From the NCBI GenBank assembly GCA_015486915.1, contig WFQS01000021.1:1-13124 (forward strand): a stretch of 13,124 bases of DNA, in the 5' to 3' direction. A program made the position numbers and the translations under genes. This document shows, one piece after another, positions 6,932 to 13,077 of this stretch. The notes under the pieces were generated by a model. It was not told the origin of the DNA, made no database searches, and worked only from the letters and a program-made list of their open reading frames with translations. Source of the stretch: Desulfobacteraceae bacterium. Its GTDB lineage: Bacteria > Desulfobacterota > Desulfobacteria > Desulfobacterales > Desulfobacteraceae. How positions within the stretch are numbered: position 1 is the stretch's first letter; each line of letters opens with the position of its first letter.

Positions 6932-8665
6932 ATGAGACCTTATTTTGAAAAAATGCAGCCCTTTGGAAAAGAACTGAAAAAGGGAGAAATCAAGAGAACA
7001 GAAAAAAATATCAGCGAGATCCTTGAAGCTGAAAAAGAGATTGATGCCGCTGTGGACAAGGTGAAAAATGCCGGTTTTTCAACGGAAAAAATCAATGCCA
7101 GAGGCCAGATGACAGTTTGGCAGCGCCTTGAATATCTTGTTGACAAAGACACATGGTGTCCCTTACACACCCTTTACAACCCTGCTGATAATGTTGAGGG
7201 AACCACTAATGTCATAGACGGAATTGGAAAAATTTCCGGGAAATGGGCTGTTATCATTGGATTTGACAACAAGGTTATGGCAGGTGCATGGCTGCCGGGC
7301 CAGTCTGAAAATATTTTAAGGGTAACTGACCTTGCAAAACGCCTTAATCTCCCCCTTGTATGGCTTGTAAACTGCAGCGGTGCAAAACTCACTGAACAGG
7401 AAAAATTCTATGCAAACCGCAGGGGTGCAGGAACTCCTTTTTTCCGCCATGCCGAGCTTGAGCAGATGGGGATTCCCATACTTGCAGGTATTTACGGGAC
7501 CAATCCTGCCGGTGGAGGATACCAGAGCATCAGTCCCACAATCCTTTTTGCCCACAAAAACTGCAATATTGCAGTTGGAGGAGCAGGTATTGTAAGCGGG
7601 ATGGCGCCCCAGGGCGGTTTTGATGTGGAAATGGCAGATGCCCTTGTTGAAAAGGCAAAGGAAAATAAAGCCAAACCACCGGGATCTGTGAAAATTCACT
7701 ACGATGAAACAGGTTTTTTCAGGTATGTTTATGAAGAGGAACAGGGTGTTCTTGACGGGCTGAAAGATTATATGAAGGACATACCTGCTTATAATCCGAA
7801 ATTTTTCAGGGTTGCCCCTCCTGCCAAGCCAGCCTATCCCGAAGATGATATCATGCGGCTTCTTCCACTTGAGCCCAAAAAAGTATATTCATTTGACCAG
7901 GTGCTTTCAAGGCTTGTGGATGCAGGAGAGCACACGGAATTCCGTCCCGGTTACGGCCCTGAAGTTTATACGGGGCTTTGCAAAATAGACGGATTTCTTG
8001 TGGGATGTATCGGCAACAGGCAGGGATATCTTGGAAAAGGATACCCAGAGTACGCTGATTACCCCGGATTCGGGGGCAAGCTTTACAGGCAGGGCCTCAT
8101 AAAAATGAACGAGTTTGTAACTCTCTGCGGCAGGGACAGGATTCCCGTTGTCTGGCTCCAGGATACTTCTGGCATTGATGTGGGTGACACTGCTGAAAAA
8201 GCGGAACTGCTCGGCCTTGGCCAGTCACTTATCTATTCCATCCAGCAGACCGATGTTCCAATGATGCTTGTTGTATTGAGAAAGGGATCTGCTGCGGCAC
8301 ACTATGTAATGGGAGGTCCTACTGCCAACAGGCACAATGCATTTACACTTGGCACGGCTGCAACGGAAATTTACGTTATGCACGGGGAGACAGCAGCCGT
8401 TGCAAGTTATGCAAGAAGGCTTGTAAAAGAAAAGGAAGCAGGACACGATCTTCAGCCTGTTGTGGATAAAATGAACAAGCTTGCTGACAAATACCATGAA
8501 AAATCAAGGCCTATTTTCTGTGCAAAAACAGGAATGGTGGATGAGCTTGTCCATCTTAAGGACTTGAGAAAATACCTTGTTGCATTTGCAGGAGGCGCTT
8601 ATCAGAATCCAAAATCGATCTGTCCCCAGCACCAGATGATTCTGCCGAGAATTATAAAGGGATAA
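6932..8665 (+). CDS. gcdA: Glutaconyl-CoA decarboxylase carboxyltransferase (alpha) subunit
   Basis: This 577-residue protein belongs to the carboxyltransferase family and matches, from memory, GcdA of Acidaminococcus fermentans (about 587 residues) along its length. Shared stretches include NRRGAGTPFFR (162-172), GIYGTNPAGGGY (186-197), GGKLYRQGLIKMNEFVTLC (381-399), LQDTSGIDVG (409-418), AEKAELLGLGQSLIYSIQ (421-438), RKGSAAAHYV (450-459) and the C-terminal CPQHQMILPR. It moves the carboxyl group of glutaconyl-CoA onto biotin, leaving crotonyl-CoA; in the complete enzyme a membrane beta subunit couples decarboxylation to sodium export. No beta or delta subunit is encoded in the window. The N-terminus aligns with the family, but the Shine-Dalgarno is weak (GGTGA). 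It is flanked on both sides by copies of one repeat. Close relatives acting on other acyl-CoAs are the main alternative. Confidence 0.9.
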   Translation: MRPYFEKMQPFGKELKKGEIKRTEKNISEILEAEKEIDAAVDKVKNAGFSTEKINARGQMTVWQRLEYLVDKDTWCPLHTLYNPADNVEGTTNVIDGIGKISGKWAVIIGFDNKVMAGAWLPGQSENILRVTDLAKRLNLPLVWLVNCSGAKLTEQEKFYANRRGAGTPFFRHAELEQMGIPILAGIYGTNPAGGGYQSISPTILFAHKNCNIAVGGAGIVSGMAPQGGFDVEMADALVEKAKENKAKPPGSVKIHYDETGFFRYVYEEEQGVLDGLKDYMKDIPAYNPKFFRVAPPAKPAYPEDDIMRLLPLEPKKVYSFDQVLSRLVDAGEHTEFRPGYGPEVYTGLCKIDGFLVGCIGNRQGYLGKGYPEYADYPGFGGKLYRQGLIKMNEFVTLCGRDRIPVVWLQDTSGIDVGDTAEKAELLGLGQSLIYSIQQTDVPMMLVVLRKGSAAAHYVMGGPTANRHNAFTLGTAATEIYVMHGETAAVASYARRLVKEKEAGHDLQPVVDKMNKLADKYHEKSRPIFCAKTGMVDELVHLKDLRKYLVAFAGGAYQNPKSICPQHQMILPRIIKG

Positions 8666-8673
8666 ACCAAAGG

Positions 8674-8714
8674 GTAGAGACGTAAAGTAGAGACGTAAAA
8701 CTTTGCGTCTCTGC
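8674..8714 (+). repeat. Degenerate palindrome with duplicated left arm
   Basis: GTAGAGACGTAAA occurs twice in exact tandem (8674-8686, 8687-8699), followed by the matching right arm TTTGCGTCTCTGC (8702-8714). It is a variant of the 28-bp palindrome at 135-162 with one arm duplicated. The hairpin sits 8 bp after the gcdA stop codon and could slow transcription or protect the transcript end, though no T-run follows. Confidence 0.7.
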
Positions 8715-8719
8715 TAAAT

Positions 8720-8818
8720 TTGATGAACCTGTAAAAAGTCAGATTTTGGTATTTTTTCAGTCGTAACATACTAAAATTATTAATAGCTGTTATAGCATTT
8801 TCGATTTTTTACGAGACC
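8720..8818 (+). repeat. MITE-like element downstream of gcdA (copy R)
   Basis: This is the direct-repeat partner of 6808-6905, with ends GTAAAAAGTC (8731-8740) and GATTTTTTAC (8803-8812), one mismatch. The same-orientation copies bracket gcdA exactly. It lies in the gap between gcdA and the hydratase gene. Confidence 0.8.
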
Positions 8819-8856
8819 ATCTAATTTCACGAAAAAATAAAACCATCAAAAAAACC

Positions 8857-8874
8857 CGGCCTCGTGGCCGTTAT
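8857..8874 (+). repeat. CATGAGGCC-family short palindromic repeat
   Basis: CGGCCTCGTGGCCGTTAT differs by one base from the family consensus and keeps the CGGCC/GGCCG stem. It ends about 30 bp before the ribosome binding site of the hydratase gene. Confidence 0.65.
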
Positions 8875-8919
8875 TTAAGATTATATTTTCCCCCTAAATT
8901 TTAATAAGGAGTTCAAGAA

Positions 8920-9690
8920 ATGAGTGAGCTTAAAAATATTAATATTGATAAAACCGATGGTGTGGAAAGAATCGTTCTGAACAGACCCAAACACAATGTT
9001 TTAAATATTGAAATGATGAACGAGCTTAATGCGGAACTTGATCTTATTTCCCGTGATGATGATCTGAAATGCCTTGTTATCACCGGAGAAGGCAGAAGTT
9101 TCTGTGCAGGTGTGGAGGTGTCGGATCACAGGCCTGAAATGGTTGATGAAATGGTAACTGTATTTAACAGGATTTTCGAAAATATTAATAAAATTGATAT
9201 ACCTGTTATTGCTGCAGTAAACGGTGCCTGTCTCGGTGGAGGCATGGAGGTTGCCATTGCCTGCGACATAGTGATCGCCTCTGAAAAGGCAATTTTCGGA
9301 CAGCCTGAAATAAAACTTGGATTTTTTCCTCCATATGCTGCCCTTCGCCTGCCCGAGCTTGTGGGAACGGCAAAGGCCATTGAGATATGCACAACCGGCA
9401 GGACATACAGCGCAGAAGAGGCAAAGCACATGGGCTTTGTTTCCCAAACAGCTTCTGCAGATAATTTTGAGGAAACCGTTGAAAAAACCGTAAAGGAAAT
9501 CACCTATTCAAGTCCCCTTATCATAAGGCTGAATAAACGCGCCGTAAAACGTCATCTTGGAATAAATTTTTCCCAGGGTGTGGATCTTGTCAGCAATTAT
9601 TTCTTAAACACCATGATGAAAACCCAGGATACACTTGAAGGAATTAAAAGCTTTGAGGAAAAACGCAAGCCTGTATGGAAGAACAGATAA
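8920..9690 (+). CDS. Crotonase-family hydratase, probably cyclohexa-1,5-dienecarbonyl-CoA hydratase
   Basis: This 256-residue protein is an enoyl-CoA hydratase/isomerase family member. The oxyanion-hole region GACLGGGMEVA (102-112) and both acid/base glutamates of hydratases are present, at positions 110 and 130 (FGQPE). The FFPPYAALRLPELVG stretch and the ending EGIKSFEEKRKPVWKNR resemble, from memory, dienoyl-CoA hydratases of anaerobic benzoyl-CoA degradation, which add water to cyclohexa-1,5-diene-1-carbonyl-CoA. A more general short-chain enoyl-CoA hydratase acting on the crotonyl-CoA made by GcdA is the main alternative. AAGGAG lies 8 nt before the ATG. It is the third gene of the biotin carrier/gcdA group, but 254 bp of repeat-rich DNA separates it from gcdA, so it may have its own promoter. 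Confidence 0.85.
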   Translation: MSELKNINIDKTDGVERIVLNRPKHNVLNIEMMNELNAELDLISRDDDLKCLVITGEGRSFCAGVEVSDHRPEMVDEMVTVFNRIFENINKIDIPVIAAVNGACLGGGMEVAIACDIVIASEKAIFGQPEIKLGFFPPYAALRLPELVGTAKAIEICTTGRTYSAEEAKHMGFVSQTASADNFEETVEKTVKEITYSSPLIIRLNKRAVKRHLGINFSQGVDLVSNYFLNTMMKTQDTLEGIKSFEEKRKPVWKNR

Positions 9691-9735
9691 ATACAACGGC
9701 CATGAGGCCGAGCTGAACTGCGCTGCTTTGCCTCA
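9691..9735 (-). repeat. Long CATGAGGCC-family repeat, partner of 4921-4965
   Basis: It begins directly after the hydratase stop codon and is the inverted, roughly 89 percent identical partner of 4921-4965, with core ACGGCCATGAGGCCG (9696-9710) and flank AGCTGAACTGCGCT. The hairpin in the core could shield the 3' end of the hydratase transcript. Confidence 0.8.
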
Positions 9736-9871
9736 AAAAATCAGAGATTTTGACGAACATAAAAGAGCATCTGTTGCTTTGTCAAAATAGAGCTCTTTCT
9801 TACAAAATAACTGTCATGCGACCCACCGGTGTTGTTTTTGAAAAAATCACAGACAACGCAATAACAGATAT

Positions 9872-9902
9872 AGTCAGGCTTTTTAAGTAAGAAAGCCTGA
9901 CT
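9872..9902 (+). terminator. Hairpin, possible terminator of the hydratase transcript
   Basis: AGTCAGGCTTT (9872-9882) and AAAGCCTGACT (9892-9902) form a perfect 11-bp stem around a 9-nt loop. The following GTATTTATAT is only weakly T-rich. It is the first good terminator-like hairpin on this strand after the hydratase gene, about 180 nt past its stop. Confidence 0.45.
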
Positions 9903-10121
9903 GTATTTATATGTACAGATCAGACATACAGAAAATAGAAGGAGAACATTGAAAGGGATTTAATTTTATTCCGGATACAGAAAAGACAAAAATTTCAAGC
10001 AAAGCAATATATATTTAATATTTTTACAATTAATTTTTTTCTCTGACACAGCAATTTGGGCAAAAGGGAGTATCTTGCAAAGGTTTTATAATATGAAAAA
10101 CGAGTACAAGGATATAATAAT

Positions 10122-10706
10122 ATGCCGGCAGATGCAGCCAGCCTGATTCAAATGGCACACGATGCCGGCGCAATGGATGCGGCTGTTATTTCCACGGATC
10201 ATATTATAGTGGAAGACAAACTCGCAAAACTCTGTAAAGATCCCGGGTGTGAAAATTATGGACTTTCCATGAGCTGCCCGCCCTATGTATCAGGTCCCGA
10301 TGGATTCAGAAAATTATTGAAAGATTATAATAAAGCCATTGTTTTTAAAATAGACGTTCCCTATACAATCCTGTTTTCCAATGAAAGAAATGACTGGTTT
10401 CGCCTGCTACACGAAATTGCCTCTGGAATCGAACATGGTGCGGTGAAAATGGGTTACAAAAATTCAAAGGCTTTTGCCGGAGGCTCATGCAAGCAGATAT
10501 TCTGCTCCGGATATATTGACTGTGAGGTGGTTGTCAGAAACGGAAAATGCAGAAATCCCGAATATGCCCGCCCATCCATGTCAGGCTTTGGAATAAATGT
10601 AAAGAAATTGATGAAACAAGCGGGTTTTGAACTTGACGATTCAAAAAGCCAACCCAATAACAAGCCGTCAGTGGGAACACTTTCCGGACTTGTACTGATT
10701 GGCTGA
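10122..10706 (+). CDS. DUF2284 cysteine-rich putative metal-binding protein
   Basis: This 194-residue protein has seven cysteines in two groups typical of DUF2284: Cys38, Cys43 and Cys52 (the last in MSCPPY), then Cys123, Cys128, Cys134 and Cys143, followed by the conserved YARPSMSGFGINV (148-160). The pattern suggests an iron-sulfur or other metal site, and there is no signal peptide or membrane segment, so it should be cytoplasmic. The family function is not established; members occur mostly in anaerobes. The start is the first in-frame ATG after a stop; AAGGA lies about 10 nt upstream. It is transcribed toward the convergent metF operon and is not clearly in an operon with the hydratase. 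Confidence 0.85.
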   Translation: MPADAASLIQMAHDAGAMDAAVISTDHIIVEDKLAKLCKDPGCENYGLSMSCPPYVSGPDGFRKLLKDYNKAIVFKIDVPYTILFSNERNDWFRLLHEIASGIEHGAVKMGYKNSKAFAGGSCKQIFCSGYIDCEVVVRNGKCRNPEYARPSMSGFGINVKKLMKQAGFELDDSKSQPNNKPSVGTLSGLVLIG

Positions 10707-10746
10707 TCTGTTTCTGACAAACGATCTTTGGTAAACCAACCATTTT

Positions 10747-10829
10747 CTAACCTGAACAAGCCAGACCCAAAACGATTTTTTTTTAGAATTCTTTTGCCAA
10801 AACAACAAAAAAATAAGAATTTAGAGACT
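10747..10829 (+). repeat. Dispersed element of about 80 bp joined to the 82-bp element
   Basis: TAACCTGAACAAGCCAGACC at the left and TTTAGAGACT at the right match the reverse complement of 6308-6386. It abuts the 82-bp element that begins at 10829, forming a composite. The same junction, partly eroded, appears at 179-232. It lies between the convergent DUF2284 and metF genes. Confidence 0.7.
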
Positions 10830-10910
10830 AAAGCGAGCAATGCCCGCAACACATGTGTCTGCCTCAATTTCTTGTTTTTTATTGCAAAAATTCAGGGGTA
10901 AGGCACTAAA
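10829..10910 (+). repeat. 82-bp dispersed repeat, copy 3
   Basis: This is the same-orientation copy of 4166-4247, with four substitutions and no gaps in 82 bp. Low divergence with no coding constraint suggests recent spread or gene conversion. It ends 11 bp before the metF terminator hairpin. Confidence 0.85.
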
Positions 10911-10920
10911 ACTGGAAAAC

Positions 10921-10967
10921 AAACGGACGACATCAATATCAGGTTTTGAAAATAATGTCGTCCGTTT
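10921..10967 (-). terminator. Intrinsic terminator-like hairpin after metF
   Basis: AAACGGACGACAT (10921-10933) and ATGTCGTCCGTTT (10955-10967) form a perfect 13-bp stem with a 21-nt loop. It begins 17 nt after the metF stop and is followed on the minus strand by GTTTTCC. T-rich sequence also follows on the plus strand, so it may act on both convergent transcripts. Confidence 0.6.
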
Positions 10968-10984
10968 TATGATAATTTTTATGC

Positions 10985-11914
10985 TTAAATCGCAGGCCGG
11001 GGGTAAAGACCGCTTCTTTCTACTATTTCAGGAACTTTTTCCTCCCACTCAATTGCCATGACATGAAATCCTGCAACCCCTTCCACCTCTTTTAAACGTT
11101 GGATCGCTTCAACACAGATATCAATTCCCTCCTGGGCCTGTTTCTTCTTTTCCACGCCGGCAAGACGTTTAACAACTTCATCGGGAACATCCATTCCGGG
11201 AACCCTGTTTTTCATAAATTTTGCCATTCCGGCCGATTTCATGGGGGTCATTCCTGCCATGATATAAACCTTCTCATGCAGTCCACGCTCCCTTAATCTC
11301 CTCATCCACTCCTCAAATTTATCAAGATTGTAAATACACTGGGTCTGGATAAATTCAACCCCGCAGGCAACTTTTTTCGCAAGTCTAGGAACCCTGATCT
11401 CAAATGGATCTGCAAAGGGATTTGCCGCAGCTCCCACAAACATGTCAGGGGGACGGCTTATATCATCGCCGCCTAAGAATTTTCCTTCATCCCGCATGTA
11501 TCTCACGGTCTGAATGAGCTGCATGGAATCAAGATCGTGGACATTCTGGCCCTCGGGGCAATCCCCGAAACTCTGGTGATCTCCTGTCAGGCACAAAATA
11601 TTATGAATATCAAAGGATGCCGCCCCGAGGATATCGCTCTGAAGGGCAATTCGGTTTCTGTCCCTTGTCACCATCTGGAGCACAGGTTCAATTCCCATCT
11701 GTTTTAAATGAACACATGCTGCAAGGGAGCACATCCTCGTCATCGAGGTCTGGTTATCCGTGATATTTACACAATCCACATGGTCTTTTATCAGATTACC
11801 CTTTTTTGTAATAACTTCCGGATCACTTCCCCTGGGCGGTCCGCATTCGGAAGTTACTGCAATATGTCCCTGTTTCAGAATTTTTTCAAGTTTACTGGAA
11901 GTTTTTAAATTCAT
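10985..11914 (-). CDS. metF: Methylenetetrahydrofolate reductase
   Basis: The 309-residue protein is a full-length MetF flavoprotein that reduces methylene-tetrahydrofolate to methyl-tetrahydrofolate. The TSECGPPRG stretch near residues 21-29 corresponds to the family's N-terminal catalytic-glutamate motif (Glu23). Other typical stretches are VNITDNQ (49-55), the flavin-site region VTRDRNRIALQSDILGA (82-98), LCLTGDH (107-113) and FIQTQCIYNLD (188-198). Its ATG overlaps the metV stop codon by 4 bp, so the two are translationally coupled. With metV, mvhD and probable hdrA upstream, it should belong to a multi-subunit MetFV-Hdr-MvhD reductase rather than the NADH-linked MetF of enterobacteria. 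The reaction may run in either direction of the Wood-Ljungdahl methyl branch. Confidence 0.94.
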   Translation of the reverse strand: MNLKTSSKLEKILKQGHIAVTSECGPPRGSDPEVITKKGNLIKDHVDCVNITDNQTSMTRMCSLAACVHLKQMGIEPVLQMVTRDRNRIALQSDILGAASFDIHNILCLTGDHQSFGDCPEGQNVHDLDSMQLIQTVRYMRDEGKFLGGDDISRPPDMFVGAAANPFADPFEIRVPRLAKKVACGVEFIQTQCIYNLDKFEEWMRRLRERGLHEKVYIMAGMTPMKSAGMAKFMKNRVPGMDVPDEVVKRLAGVEKKKQAQEGIDICVEAIQRLKEVEGVAGFHVMAIEWEEKVPEIVERSGLYPRPAI

Positions 11915-12579
11915 ACCTGTACATCCTCCCTGACCACTTTTCTTGGTCCGCCTGCTCTGTCAGTTGACCAGTTCTTGATGGGTGCCACTTTTTCATAATC
12001 ATCCATCCTGCCAAGTGCGTGCAGCCTGTCAATTATAAGCTGCCATGCACAGTCAAGGTCTTTGTTTATCTCGCATTTTCCGTTACTGGAACCACCGCAT
12101 GGGCCGTTGAGCACCCTTTTTGCGCACCTTGACACGGGACAGATCCCAGCAGTTCTCGCAAGCACACATTCACCGCAGGCCTGGCATCTTTCAGTCCACA
12201 CTCCCCTTTCCTCATTGGCACCGAGGCATACGGTATTAACACCTGGCAGAATCGGGGTTGAAAGGTATTTTTCCGCTGTAAACTGGACACCTACACCGCA
12301 GGCAAGGGATAAAACAGCATCGTATTGATCAATGACATCACGGATCTCTTCGAGATATTCATGGTCGCACTGCCGTTCCAGAGTTCTTTCATCGATTTTC
12401 TTTTCTCTGCCCTCCTTGATGAAATGCATTCTTAAAACAGAGGCAAGAATACCAACCTCCTTTTTGCCCCCTGCCTCGCACACAGTCACACATTCATTGC
12501 ATCCAAGAACAAGAAGTCTGTCGTAATCCTCAACCTCTTCGATAATCTCCTCAATGGGTTTTTTCTCTGCTATAATCAT
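11911..12579 (-). CDS. metV: MetV-like zinc/iron-sulfur subunit of methylenetetrahydrofolate reductase
   Basis: The 222-residue protein has a cysteine-rich two-part layout. The N-terminal half contains CNECVTVC (27-34), Cys71, Cys94 and Cys118. The C-terminal half (about 130-180) has CQACGEC (132-138), Cys147, Cys152, NGPCGGSSNGKC (158-169) and Cys177, typical of the MTHFR C-terminal domain. In Moorella-type enzymes MetV binds MetF and passes electrons to it through iron-sulfur clusters. It overlaps metF by 4 bp and follows mvhD by 62 bp of AT-rich DNA. AAGGGG about 9 nt upstream supports the start. Confidence 0.86.
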   Translation of the reverse strand: MIIAEKKPIEEIIEEVEDYDRLLVLGCNECVTVCEAGGKKEVGILASVLRMHFIKEGREKKIDERTLERQCDHEYLEEIRDVIDQYDAVLSLACGVGVQFTAEKYLSTPILPGVNTVCLGANEERGVWTERCQACGECVLARTAGICPVSRCAKRVLNGPCGGSSNGKCEINKDLDCAWQLIIDRLHALGRMDDYEKVAPIKNWSTDRAGGPRKVVREDVQV

Positions 12580-12641
12580 AAAACAGCCCCTTTATAATTA
12601 AAAATTTATAATTTATAATTTAAGAATTAAAATACCTGGCT

Positions 12642-13076
12642 TTATACCGTCATTTTCTGTTTTGCAATTCGAATGGGACTTGGGCCAAGTTCTCTGATTT
12701 TCTTATCCATTTCAATGGAATACTCTGCAAACAAAGGCCCGTCCGCAGCGGAGAGGTTGTACATTTTAACTCTTTCACCTCCCACTCCTATTTTGTCAAG
12801 CAGGATCGCTGCCTGCTCAACCCTTTTTCTTGCCCTGAAATTGCCGGAGTTAAAATGGCATTCACCCTCCATGCAGCCCACAACATAAACTCCGTCAGCA
12901 CCTTTTTCAAAGGCCCTTAAAATATGGATCACATCGATTTTTCCCGTGCATGGAAGACGGATAATTCTAAAACTTGTCGGGCATTTCAATCTCATGGAAC
13001 CTGCCAGGTCCGCAGCGGAATACCCTCAGTAGTTACAGCAGAACGTAAGAATTACAGGCTCAAAATCATCTGTCAT
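12642..13076 (-). CDS. mvhD: MvhD/FlpD-family hydrogenase iron-sulfur subunit, probable selenoprotein
   Basis: Read through one in-frame TGA (13026-13028), this gene encodes 144 residues with MvhD features: FCCNY-Sec-GYSAADLAG (12-26), Cys32, LPCTGKID (41-48), FEKGADGVYVVGC (56-68) and EGECH (71-74). Sec17 stands where relatives have Cys (FCCNWC). MvhD carries a [2Fe-2S] cluster that passes electrons to HdrA. The true start is the ATG at 13076: a strong GGAGG lies just upstream and the conserved N-terminus is encoded there. An ATG at 12995 would lose the CC-x2-C/U motif. The ATG begins one base after the stop of the upstream gene, so the genes are co-transcribed. Sec decoding rests on the aligned residue, the intact frame on both sides and a hairpin after the TGA. 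Confidence 0.88.
12996..13028 (-). promoter_or_regulatory. Candidate bacterial SECIS element in mvhD
   Basis: Starting 14 nt after the TGA, GGACCT (13011-13006) can pair with AGGTTCC (13002-12996, one bulged T) around a GGC loop (13005-13003). The loop begins with GG, as in the E. coli fdhF element, and lies 20 nt after the TGA, within the spacing known for bacterial SECIS elements. A competing small hairpin CCG-CTG-CGG (13018-13010) exists. Folding is by eye only. Confidence 0.55.
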
Positions 13077-13077
13077 A

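Larger units (their letters stand above)
9691..10121. other. 430-bp intergenic region between hydratase and DUF2284 genes
   Basis: Apart from the repeat at 9691-9735 and the hairpin at 9872-9902, one frame is open from 9717 to a TAA at 9888-9890 and ends MRPTGVVFEKITDNAITD then IVRLFK. It has no ribosome binding site and no recognised family; it could be the eroded end of a lost gene. A good AAGGAG at 9939-9944 leads only to a four-codon frame. A perfect -10-like TATAAT lies at 10087-10092 without a convincing -35. Confidence 0.5.

Noticed and set aside
9939..9965. Strong AAGGAG followed by TTG as a gene start
   Set aside because: The frame ends after four codons; no gene follows.
10093..10145. 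Upstream ATG as the DUF2284 start or a leader peptide
   Set aside because: It is in a different frame from the DUF2284 gene, runs 17 codons into it and has no clear ribosome binding site.
4166..10910. CRISPR array from recurring short repeats
   Set aside because: The repeats differ in type, length and orientation and are kilobases apart; there are no regular spacers and no cas genes.
12642..12995. mvhD as a 117-residue protein starting at the ATG at 12995
   Set aside because: That start has no good ribosome binding site and would remove the conserved FCCNY-Sec region, while the 13076 start has a strong GGAGG and is adjacent to the upstream stop.
13026..13028. Nonsense mutation making mvhD a pseudogene
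   Set aside because: The TGA falls exactly at a family cysteine position, the frame is otherwise intact and conserved, and a SECIS-like hairpin follows.
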